In this document: positions 1-6,686 of the stretch, piece after piece | Layout of the letters: each line of letters opens with the position of its first letter | How positions within the stretch are numbered: the stretch's first letter is position 1 | From: Cacconaster sp045641345 | Lineage (GTDB): Bacteria; Bacteroidota; Bacteroidia; Bacteroidales; UBA932 | DNA length: 50,425 nucleotides | Assembly: GCA_045641345.1 (NCBI GenBank) | Contig: JAZUGR010000008.1 | Span: 1-50,425 of the forward strand | Direction: 5' to 3' | Made by a program: the position numbers and the translations under genes | The notes under the pieces: model-generated | What the model saw: only the letters and a program-made list of their open reading frames with translations | The model's database searches: none | What the model was told of the DNA's origin: nothing

Positions 1-39
1 ATGCCCCGGCCTTTATTGAAAGCTATTCTTTCTGCTAAG

Positions 40-1389
40 TTATAACATTGATGCCATATATACCGGGACCATCAGGATTTGCTCATCTTTCCCGAAATCT
101 TTGGTATACATTAAGTAACGGTTGCTTATTCTATCCGAATATTTCTCACAGAACAAATCCAAAGACTTGTGCGCTTTATAGCCGGAGGACTTGACTTCGA
201 TGGGACATATCTTTTGAGCTCGGGAGAGCAGAAAATCTATTTCATAGAAATGTCTGTTGTTATCCGGGAAGGTGTGATAGAAAAGCTTATTCCCGGAAGC
301 TGTAAGCATTTGGGAAATAAGGTTTTCATAAACATAGCCCAGATTGGCGGAAAGCTTGTCGGAAAGAAGTTTCTGGTAGATGATGTTTTCAGTTACGTCC
401 TTATCGGCAAACGCAAGCGACACAAAGAGTCCCGTGTCTCCAACGTACATCTTGAAGGCACCAAGATTATCCGTCATCGGTAAACCCACGTTAGGATCAT
501 CCGCGTGGTGAGCGATGTTCACTGTCTTGCTCTCTTCCATTTCGTGCAACAGGGCCTGAAGAGAACTGCTTTCCATATCCCCGACAACCGGAGTTATCTG
601 ATAACGGTGTGCATTCCCGGAGAGTTGCGCTGGAATTGCCTTGAACAGACTTGCAGCTTTACCTGTCGGGTCTATTTTGTAAAAGTCATCGTTGTAGAGC
701 TCAAGTATTTCTCTTTTAACAGCATCTACAAGGGCCAGGTTTTGAGTATCCAAATAGCTGTTCACAGCCTGAGGCATCCCCCCCACAAGCATATACAAAC
801 GAAGGTCACCCATAACCTTCCTGTGAGCCGCATCCCCGAGCGACTGTCTGGAATTAAACGCCTGTTGCAAAAGAGGAACTGTCGTTTGGTCTCCCAACGC
901 CCAACGGAATTCTTCGTAGTCCATCGGTAACATTGTAAGACGTGTCTCTTCACTTGGAATGCGTATTCCTTTCGTATTTCGCTTTATACTGATAAGCGAA
1001 CCTGTCTCGATATAATCATATCTGTGATCTTTTACCAGCTCTTTGATTGCCTGACGTGCTTTGGGGCATTCTTGTATTTCGTCAAGGACGATGACGGATT
1101 TTCTGGGAATCAACGTGACATTGAAGTAGAATTGTAATGCCATGAAGATACGTTCAAGATTGGATACATCATCAAAAAGGGCAGGAATTTCAGGTCCAAC
1201 CTTGGTAAAATCTACAAGAATATATGACTCGTATTCGTTCTTGGCAAACTCCTCGGCGATTGTTGACTTTCCGACACGGCGTGCTCCTTTGATCATTAAC
1301 GCCGTGCTTCCATCCTTATCCCGCTTCCAAGCGAGCATATTTTCATATAACTTCCTTTTGAATACTCGTTCTTCCATAAAAATCGACAT
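40..1389 (-). CDS. AAA ATPase with C-terminal DUF4143-type domain
   Basis: A 449-residue P-loop ATPase of the AAA_14/DUF4143 type, common in gut bacteria and archaea, whose role is unsettled (often suspected in toxin-antitoxin-like or mobile functions). Visible motifs are Walker A GARRVGKST (residues 35-43), Walker B VIVLDE (about 99-104) and a sensor-like ETGS near 128. The C-terminus has an EIDFLL...IEVKSS pattern (about 384-400) that resembles a PD-(D/E)xK nuclease core, as is usual for this family. The ATG at 1389 is chosen because a near-ideal promoter lies just upstream; an ATG four codons in (1377) is possible. The gene is visibly AT-richer than the rest of the window and lies next to transposon-like repeats, so lateral acquisition is likely. 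No partner gene is visible inside the window. Family call is firm, function unknown. Confidence 0.85.
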   Translation of the reverse strand: MSIFMEERVFKRKLYENMLAWKRDKDGSTALMIKGARRVGKSTIAEEFAKNEYESYILVDFTKVGPEIPALFDDVSNLERIFMALQFYFNVTLIPRKSVIVLDEIQECPKARQAIKELVKDHRYDYIETGSLISIKRNTKGIRIPSEETRLTMLPMDYEEFRWALGDQTTVPLLQQAFNSRQSLGDAAHRKVMGDLRLYMLVGGMPQAVNSYLDTQNLALVDAVKREILELYNDDFYKIDPTGKAASLFKAIPAQLSGNAHRYQITPVVGDMESSSLQALLHEMEESKTVNIAHHADDPNVGLPMTDNLGAFKMYVGDTGLFVSLAFADKDVTENIIYQKLLSDKLSANLGYVYENLISQMLTASGNKLFYHTFPDNNRHFYEIDFLLSRAQKICPIEVKSSGYKAHKSLDLFCEKYSDRISNRYLMYTKDFGKDEQILMVPVYMASML

Positions 1390-1402
1390 TGTATCTCTGT
1401 CA

Positions 1403-1433
1403 CAAATTTAATACAATTTAAATGTTGCGCAAA
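1403..1433 (-). promoter_or_regulatory. Promoter of the AAA ATPase gene
   Basis: On the minus strand a -33 TTTG (1433-1430) is separated by 19 nt from a perfect -7 TAAATTTG (1410-1403), the layout known for the Bacteroidota primary sigma factor. The expected transcription start, about 1396, leaves only a few bases before the ATG at 1389. Confidence 0.65.
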
Positions 1434-1508
1434 ATTTAGATACGATGATTACCGGCTCTGCGCAAAATGTTGATTCTCTTGAAAGCTCAGATTGTACCGC
1501 TCCCGAGA

Positions 1509-1642
1509 AGTAGACACAGAAAATAATTTTAGTTAATAATAATTTCCCGAAGTAGATATCGGTGATGTTTTTCTGTGTTTTTGATTTACAAAAGTAGACA
1601 TTTTTGATGTTTTTCACGCTTCTCCCCGGATGAAAGTGGACA
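1509..1642. repeat. Four direct repeats at exact 42-bp period (transposon-end-like)
   Basis: The octamer AGTAGACA or a one-base variant starts at 1509, 1551 (AGTAGATA), 1593 and 1635 (AGTGGACA), an exact 42-bp period, which is four helical turns. The two central copies share more: both carry TGATGTTTTTC 12 bases into the unit (1563-1573 and 1605-1615). On the minus strand each repeat reads TGTCTACTT or similar. This looks like the multiple terminal repeats at the ends of IS21-family elements. No istA/istB transposase gene is present, so if this is an insertion-sequence end it is a remnant. The rest of 1390-1508 holds only the ATPase promoter. Confidence 0.5.
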
Positions 1643-1760
1643 CGTTTCTCAAACGTCTACTGATCTTCTTTATGTTCAGACTAAGCAAGATCTTCGGATA
1701 GTCTCCCACGGAACTTTGCAGGTGAGCCCTTTCTCCCCGTAGGATTCGCCGGGCATTGCG

Positions 1761-1880
1761 TCAAGACCTTCCTTGGGGATCCAGGAAGGTACGTCCGTCA
1801 TTCCAAGTAGAACTTGTGATCAGGTTGCCGCCGGCTGACTGGCCCATGACAGTGATGTTGTCAGGATCGCCTCCGACAGG
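1761..1880 (-). pseudogene. Remnant of a type-B carboxylesterase
   Basis: A short minus-strand reading frame encodes GGDPDNITVMGQSAGG, which matches the nucleophile-elbow signature of type-B carboxylesterases (GGDPxxVTxxGxSAGG, where the serine is catalytic). The similarity stops about 18 residues later at a stop codon near 1761. A second minus-strand frame is open at about 1682-1826, but I do not recognise its product. Upstream, the frame runs into the end of the prolyl-tRNA editing gene without the esterase N-terminus. The fragment is far too short to work and looks like debris at a recombination site beside the 42-bp repeats. I see no other gene in 1390-1909. Confidence 0.45.
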
Positions 1881-1909
1881 AATGAATTGCGTCCCCGAAA
1901 GGAGCCGGC

Positions 1910-2446
1910 TCATATTTCGAGCCATTCGTATTCCCCTCCCCAAATGGTGAGGAATTTAATGAACATATCGTGCGTAAGAACCACGCTGGCGGTATTGTCG
2001 CAGGGATGGAAGCTGACCTTCTCTGCATTCTGGAGCTCACGGTCGAGAAAATATTTCACCCTGTGACCGTTTTCGAAGAGTTCCTTCGGATCGGCGGTTT
2101 CTGCGATTCCGATGTCGTTGATGAGGCCGAAGGCACAGACGCTGCCCGGCGCGACCCCAAGGCAGCGGTCCATCCGCTCGGGAGAAGCGAATGACAACTT
2201 TCCCTGATGCAGCATATGCTCCAGAGCGTGGATATCGAGGTTCTTGTGGCATTCGTAGCTGATAAGATAATGCCTGTTGCCTTTGTGGTTGCGCATAAAC
2301 AGATTCTTGCAATGCGTCGCCTCTATGTGCTTCCAATAGGCAAGGCAATCCTCGATCGTGAAGATGGCGGGATGGTAGTGGACCTGATATGTGATTCCGT
2401 GGTCGTCCAGCCACGCGAGCGTTTTCTGTATCTTGTCTGACGGCAT
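1910..2446 (-). CDS. proX: Prolyl-tRNA editing protein (YbaK/ProX family)
   Basis: A 178-residue protein of the YbaK/ProX family, stand-alone editing domains related to the insertion domain of prolyl-tRNA synthetase. Family members hydrolyse mischarged Ala-tRNA(Pro), and some hydrolyse Cys-tRNA(Pro), in the cytoplasm. Recognisable features are the N-terminal HGITYQVHYHP stretch, the conserved CKNLFMRN segment with the key lysine, and the LGVAPGSVCAFGL segment. The frame can be extended to a TTG at 2461, but the ATG at 2446 gives the normal family start. It lies 28 bp after the cysK stop on the same strand and is probably co-transcribed with cysK. Its 3' end abuts the esterase debris. The alanine versus cysteine preference cannot be told from sequence. 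Confidence 0.85.
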   Translation of the reverse strand: MPSDKIQKTLAWLDDHGITYQVHYHPAIFTIEDCLAYWKHIEATHCKNLFMRNHKGNRHYLISYECHKNLDIHALEHMLHQGKLSFASPERMDRCLGVAPGSVCAFGLINDIGIAETADPKELFENGHRVKYFLDRELQNAEKVSFHPCDNTASVVLTHDMFIKFLTIWGGEYEWLEI

Positions 2447-2474
2447 ATCCGGATTTTTCAAGGATGATGGCGTT

Positions 2475-3380
2475 CTAATCGCCGAAACTGTCGAACATGC
2501 TCGTACTAAGATATTTTTCGGCCCTGTCGGGGAATACCACCACGATGTTGCCCGATTTGATGGACTTTGCCGTGCGGATTGCAGCCAGCATTGCGGCTCC
2601 GCTGCTCATCCCCGCGAATATGCCTTCGCAGGAAATTATCTGCCTTGCCGTCTCTATCGCCTCCTCGCTTTCTATCATCTCCTGCCGGTCGATCATAGCC
2701 GGGTTGTATATCGCCGGAACGATGGCCTCCTCCATATTCTTCAATCCCTGTATGTAGTGCCCCCGGATTGGCTGGGCGCACACCACCTTGATGGAGGGGT
2801 CCATCATCTTCAGGAATTTCGACAGCCCCATTATGGTGCCGGAAGTGCCGAGTGCGCATACGAGATAGTCTATCTTCCCCTCCGCCTGCTGCCATATTTC
2901 GATGGCCGTGTTCTTGTAGTGCGTCATATAGTTCCCGGCGTTCGAGAACTGGTCGGGCATATAGTATTTGTCGGGATTCCGCCCGACGATGTTGTGGGCC
3001 ATGCGGATTGCCCCGTCGGTGCCCTCCTCGGCAGGAGTGAGTATCACCTTGCCTCCGTAAGCCCTTATTATCTTGCGCCTCTCGATCGATACTGCACTGC
3101 TCATCACAATCTCCACCGGATATCCCTTGACTATTCCGGCAATGGCCAGCCCTATGCCGGTGTTGCCCGAGGTGGGCTCGATTATCGTCTTGCCGGGATA
3201 CAGCTTGCCTTCGCGCTCGGCCTGCTCGACCATTGCGACGGCTATGCGGTCCTTGATGCTTCCGGTGGGGTTGAATCCCTCGAGCTTGGCATAGATATTT
3301 ACGGCGGGATTGGGGCACAGCCTGTTTATCTTCACCAGGGGCGTGCTCCCGATTGCTTCGAGTATGTTGTTGCAGACCAT
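2475..3380 (-). CDS. cysK: Cysteine synthase A (O-acetylserine sulfhydrylase)
   Basis: A 301-residue PLP enzyme that makes L-cysteine from O-acetylserine and sulfide in the cytoplasm. The PLP lysine lies in TGSIKDR (K43) and the substrate loop is TSGNTG (residues 70-75); the glycine-rich phosphate loop GTSGT follows about 175 residues in. The open frame runs further upstream to 3491, but that would overlap efp and its promoter. The ATG at 3380 gives the canonical MVCNNILEAIGSTPLVKI start and lies behind its own -7 box (TAATTTTG, 3418-3411). A 25-bp palindrome sits between that box and the ATG, suggesting repressor or mRNA-level control. The prolyl-tRNA editing gene follows. Confidence 0.93.
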   Translation of the reverse strand: MVCNNILEAIGSTPLVKINRLCPNPAVNIYAKLEGFNPTGSIKDRIAVAMVEQAEREGKLYPGKTIIEPTSGNTGIGLAIAGIVKGYPVEIVMSSAVSIERRKIIRAYGGKVILTPAEEGTDGAIRMAHNIVGRNPDKYYMPDQFSNAGNYMTHYKNTAIEIWQQAEGKIDYLVCALGTSGTIMGLSKFLKMMDPSIKVVCAQPIRGHYIQGLKNMEEAIVPAIYNPAMIDRQEMIESEEAIETARQIISCEGIFAGMSSGAAMLAAIRTAKSIKSGNIVVVFPDRAEKYLSTSMFDSFGD

Positions 3381-3385
3381 AATTT

Positions 3386-3418
3386 CAGAGCAGGTTATAA
3401 GCCTGTTCTGCAAAATTA
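3386..3418 (-). promoter_or_regulatory. cysK -7 element and adjoining 25-bp palindrome
   Basis: The minus strand carries the -7 box TAATTTTG (3418-3411). Directly next to it, covering the predicted transcription start, is an inverted repeat: plus-strand arms CAGAGCAGG (3386-3394) and CCTGTTCTG (3402-3410) around TTATAAG. Eight of nine arm positions pair, and the ninth is a G-T wobble. It could be a protein operator or an mRNA hairpin just upstream of the cysK start. Confidence 0.5.
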
Positions 3419-3431
3419 ATGATTTTATTTG

Positions 3432-3439
3432 TATCTTTG
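3432..3439 (+). promoter_or_regulatory. efp -7 promoter element
   Basis: TATCTTTG matches the TAnnTTTG -7 consensus and lies 29 bp before the efp ATG. No clear TTTG -33 box is seen. It runs back to back with the cysK promoter. Confidence 0.6.
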
Positions 3440-3468
3440 CGCCACGGAATTTAACATCTGAACAATAA

Positions 3469-4041
3469 ATGGCAACAACAGCTGACTTCAAGAACGGGCT
3501 CTACCTCGACTATAACGGCAAGCCCTGCTCAATCGTTTGGTTCCAGCACGTAAAGCCCGGCAAAGGCCCCGCTTTCGTCAAAACCAAGCTCCGCAACCTC
3601 GAGAACGGCCGCATCCTTGAAAAAACATTCACCGCGGGCGAGAAAATCGACGTAATCACGGTGGAACACCGCGAATACCAGTTCCTCTATGGCGATGAGG
3701 ACGGATTCAATTTCATGAACACCGAAACTTTCGACCAGATTCCCATTGCAAAGGACCTCATCGAGAACGCCGACCTGATGAAGGAGGGGCAGATTGTGGA
3801 GATGGTGTTCCACGTCGATGGCGACGAGGAAAAGTGCCTCACGTGCGAACTGCCTACTTACGTGGAACTTGAGGTAACCTATACCGAGCCTGCCGTAAAG
3901 GGCGATACCGCAACGACCAGCGCGCTCAAGGAGGCTACTCTCGAGACAGGCGCCAAGATAATGGTTCCCCTGTTCATCCAGACCGGAGAGAAGATCAAAG
4001 TCAACACCACCGACCGTTCATACGGCGAGCGTGTCAAATAG
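3469..4041 (+). CDS. efp: Translation elongation factor P
   Basis: A 190-residue protein with the three OB/KOW-like beta-barrel domains of EF-P, which binds between the ribosomal P and E sites and relieves stalling at polyproline. The tip loop reads KPGKGPAF, with K32 where E. coli has its beta-lysylated K34. I see no modification enzyme gene (epmA/epmB-like) in the window. The C-terminal ending TTDRSYGERVK is typical. It has its own -7 box and is divergent from cysK. Its last 8 bp overlap the 3' end of the convergent acyltransferase gene. Confidence 0.96.
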   Translation: MATTADFKNGLYLDYNGKPCSIVWFQHVKPGKGPAFVKTKLRNLENGRILEKTFTAGEKIDVITVEHREYQFLYGDEDGFNFMNTETFDQIPIAKDLIENADLMKEGQIVEMVFHVDGDEEKCLTCELPTYVELEVTYTEPAVKGDTATTSALKEATLETGAKIMVPLFIQTGEKIKVNTTDRSYGERVK

Positions 4042-4606
4042 ACTTCTCCACCTCTTCGAGATATACGTATTTTTCCGGGTATCGTCCAACGATACCCATT
4101 TTTTTGTAGTGCTGCTGGATGCGCACCAGATCGGCCGCCGCATCATCGGACAGCTCGAATCTCTCTCCGCGCCCCACGCGCTTCGTGCCCCAGTCGAAGT
4201 ATCCCAGATACACGGGGATACCCAGCGCCCGGGCTATGTGGTGATAGCCTGACTTCCACTTTCTGACAGGCGCCCTCGTCCCTTCGGGAGCGAGCGCGAG
4301 GTGCATCTTGTCGTGCCCGCGCAACGCCTCTATTGTCTGGTTTATCACGTTGACGCCCTTCTTGCGGTCTACCGGGATGGCGCCCATACGCCTCAACAGC
4401 GGCCCTGCCGGCCAGAAGAAGAACTCCTTCTTGACCATAATGTTCACCTTGCCTCCGACTGCGGTGTAATACAGGTAGGCTATCAGAAAATCCGCGATGC
4501 AGGTGTGCGGGACTCCGAGGATGATGCACTTGTCCTCCTCCACAGGGGGCTCGACGACGGTCCAGCCGGCCACCTTGAGGATGAATTTTGCCAGACGCTG
4601 ACCCAT
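4034..4606 (-). CDS. 1-acyl-sn-glycerol-3-phosphate acyltransferase family protein
   Basis: A 190-residue PlsC-like acyltransferase. The block I motif appears as PHTCIADF (family NHxxxxD, with proline for asparagine), block II lies near GAIPVDRKKGVNV and block III is LALAPEGTR. This identifies the superfamily, whose members transfer acyl groups to lysophosphatidic acid or related lipids at the inner membrane. The protein is shorter than a typical PlsC (about 240 residues) and lacks an obvious N-terminal membrane helix. It is therefore probably one of the short 'glycerol acyltransferase' forms and the exact substrate is open. It is translationally coupled to parE through a TAATG overlap. Confidence 0.8.
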   Translation of the reverse strand: MGQRLAKFILKVAGWTVVEPPVEEDKCIILGVPHTCIADFLIAYLYYTAVGGKVNIMVKKEFFFWPAGPLLRRMGAIPVDRKKGVNVINQTIEALRGHDKMHLALAPEGTRAPVRKWKSGYHHIARALGIPVYLGYFDWGTKRVGRGERFELSDDAAADLVRIQQHYKKMGIVGRYPEKYVYLEEVEKSI

Positions 4607-6537
4607 TACTGCTCCTCCTCGGTGTTGCCCACGTCGCTGCGCAGGTTGGTTCTGATGAACTTCTGGCGCAGCGGAGTGTTGTTGCCCATATAGAATTCTA
4701 TTATTTCGGCAATCTTGTCCTCGCCGGTGAGCCTTACCGGCTCAAGCCTGATGCCGCTCCCGATGAAGTTCTTGAACTCTTCGGGGGAGATTTCGCCAAG
4801 CCCCTTGAACCGGGTGATTTCGGCTCCCCTGCCTATCGCCTCTGCGGCCTTTTCCTTTTCGGCGGTATTGTAGCAGTATATGTTCTGCTTCTTGTCGCGC
4901 ACCCTGAACAGGGGGGTCTGCAGGATATAGAGATGCCCGGCCCTCACCACGTCGGGGTAGAACTTCAGGAAGAAGGTGAGAAGGAGCAGACGGATGTGCA
5001 TACCGTCCACATCGGCATCGGTGGCTATCACTATCTTATTGTAGCGCAGTCCCTCGACCCCGTCTTCGATATTGAGGGCCGATTGCAGGAGACACAACTC
5101 CACGTTCTTGTCGACGTAGAGGTCCTTCTTCGAGGCCTTGGCGCAGTTGAACGGCTTACCCATCAGGCTGAAGACCGCCTGCGTCCCGGCATCGCGGCTC
5201 GCCGTAATAGAGCCTGATGCGGAGTCGCCCTCGGTAATGAATATGGTGGTTTCCTCCGCCATGGGGTTCTTGTCGCCGAAGTGGATGCGGCAGTCGCGGA
5301 GCTTCTTGTTGTGTACACTGGCCTTCTTGAGCCTTATCTTGGCCTTCTTGCTTATCGAGGAGATGGCGTTGCGCTCCTTTTCGGAATCCTGTATCTTCTT
5401 GAGCAGAATGTCGGCAACGTCGAGATTGCGGTGCAGGAAGTTGTCGAGGTCGGCCATCAGGAAATCGGTCATTTCCTTGATGATGGTGGGACCGTGCTCG
5501 CCCTTCTCCTTGTTCTGCCACATATACTTGGAACCGAGCTGGACTTTGGTCTGGCCTTCGAATTCGGGTTCCTGTATGCGGATGCTCACTGCACCGATTA
5601 TCGACTGGCGTATGTCGACCGGATCGAAATCCTTTTTGAAATAATCCTTTATGACCCTGGCAACGGCCTCCTTGAAGGCAGAAAGATGCGTGCCGCCGAG
5701 GGTGGTGTTCTGCCCGTTGACGAACGAATAGATGTTTTCGCCGTATCCGTTGCCGTGTGTGAAGGCGACTTCGATATCTCCGGACTTGAGGTGAATGGGC
5801 GGGTAGAGCGGCTCTTCGTCCATACTTTCGTTGAGCAGGTCGAGCAGTCCGTTCTCGGACTTGTAGTCCTGCCCGTTGAATGAGAGCTTGAGCCCGACGT
5901 TGAGGTATGCGTAGTTGCGCAGCATCGTCTCGATGTATTCGAGATTGTACTCATAGGGCTCGAAGATGCCCGGGGTGTCGTCGGGTATGAAGGAGACGAG
6001 GGTTCCGTTGCGCTCCGTGGTGGGCTTCGGAGTGAAGTCGGGAGTGAGCAGCTTGCCCTTCGAATACTCGAGGCGGAGCGTTTCCCCGTTTCTGAAAGAC
6101 TGGACCGTGAAGCTCGACGAGAGGGCGTTGGCCGCTTTCAGGCCGACACCGTTCATACCGACCGATTTCTGGAAGTTCTTGTCGTCGAACTTGGCTCCGG
6201 TGTGCAGCCTGCTCACGGCTGAGTCGAGGGTGTTGAGGCCGCTCTTGGGGTCGATGCCGAACGGGATTCCGCGGCCATAGTCGCGTATGGAGATGCGCTT
6301 GCCCTCTATTTCGATGTTGACAACCTTGCCGTAGCCCATCGAGAACTCGTCTATGGAGTTGTCGATGATCTCCTTCATCAGAACATACATTCCGTCGTTG
6401 GGGGCGGTGCCGTCGCCAAGTCTCCCGATATACATTCCGGGACGCCGGCGTATGTGCTCCAGGTCTTCGAGATGCTGGATGCTGCCTTCTCCGTAGTCGC
6501 TTTGCTGCATCTGCAGTTCTTCTTCCTTCTCTTTCAT
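4606..6537 (-). CDS. parE: DNA topoisomerase IV subunit B (ParE-type)
   Basis: A 643-residue type IIA topoisomerase ATPase subunit. The GHKL domain has the EIIDNSIDE N-box near residue 56 and DYGRGIP. The Toprim domain has EGDSASG near 437 and DADVDG near 508, and the C-terminus ends soon after the FKGLGE segment. Length and sequence fit the Bacteroidota ParE branch better than the longer GyrB. With ParC it decatenates replicated chromosomes, but no parC lies next to it here. The open frame extends to 6693; the ATG at 6537 is chosen because the -7 box TAACTTTG (6566-6559) is just upstream. An ATG at 6510 is also possible. It is divergent from mutA, and the acyltransferase follows with a 1-bp overlap. 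Confidence 0.9.
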   Translation of the reverse strand: MKEKEEELQMQQSDYGEGSIQHLEDLEHIRRRPGMYIGRLGDGTAPNDGMYVLMKEIIDNSIDEFSMGYGKVVNIEIEGKRISIRDYGRGIPFGIDPKSGLNTLDSAVSRLHTGAKFDDKNFQKSVGMNGVGLKAANALSSSFTVQSFRNGETLRLEYSKGKLLTPDFTPKPTTERNGTLVSFIPDDTPGIFEPYEYNLEYIETMLRNYAYLNVGLKLSFNGQDYKSENGLLDLLNESMDEEPLYPPIHLKSGDIEVAFTHGNGYGENIYSFVNGQNTTLGGTHLSAFKEAVARVIKDYFKKDFDPVDIRQSIIGAVSIRIQEPEFEGQTKVQLGSKYMWQNKEKGEHGPTIIKEMTDFLMADLDNFLHRNLDVADILLKKIQDSEKERNAISSISKKAKIRLKKASVHNKKLRDCRIHFGDKNPMAEETTIFITEGDSASGSITASRDAGTQAVFSLMGKPFNCAKASKKDLYVDKNVELCLLQSALNIEDGVEGLRYNKIVIATDADVDGMHIRLLLLTFFLKFYPDVVRAGHLYILQTPLFRVRDKKQNIYCYNTAEKEKAAEAIGRGAEITRFKGLGEISPEEFKNFIGSGIRLEPVRLTGEDKIAEIIEFYMGNNTPLRQKFIRTNLRSDVGNTEEEQ

Positions 6538-6558
6538 CTGCGGGTCGTTTGAGAACGA

Positions 6559-6566
6559 CAAAGTTA
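6559..6566 (-). promoter_or_regulatory. parE -7 promoter element
   Basis: TAACTTTG on the minus strand matches TAnnTTTG and lies 21 bp upstream of the ATG at 6537, which supports that start over the longer open frame. No TTTG -33 is evident. Confidence 0.55.
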
Positions 6567-6623
6567 AGAAAATAGTTGCAGTTGCCTCCCCGGTCTTTCT
6601 TTTTTTTATTGTAAATAAATGCC

Positions 6624-6660
6624 TACCTTTGCAGATTAAACGGAAAATCAACGTTAATCT
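6624..6660 (+). promoter_or_regulatory. mutA -7 element and leader inverted repeat
   Basis: TACCTTTG (6624-6631) is the -7 box. Immediately downstream, in the predicted leader, AGATTAA (6633-6639) and its exact complement TTAATCT (6654-6660) flank a 14-nt spacer. This could be an operator at the transcription start or a weak mRNA hairpin. There is nothing resembling a cobalamin riboswitch; the leader is only about 50 nt. Confidence 0.5.
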
Positions 6661-6686
6661 ATAATCACTAACTAAACAAGTAGGAA

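Noticed and set aside
1408..1617. A 69-codon minus-strand frame over the 42-bp repeats
   Set aside because: Its sequence is translated repeat DNA; there is no conserved protein pattern.
1509..1642. CRISPR array
   Set aside because: The conserved core is only 8 bp (23 bp with mismatches in two units), there are four units and no cas genes; spacing fits a binding-site array better.
2391..3419. A 342-codon plus-strand frame across cysK
   Set aside because: Shadow of cysK with low-complexity His/Tyr/Arg-rich translation and no start context.
6632..6686. Cobalamin riboswitch before mutA
   Set aside because: The leader is about 50 nt and lacks the B12-box and core; a riboswitch needs about 200 nt.
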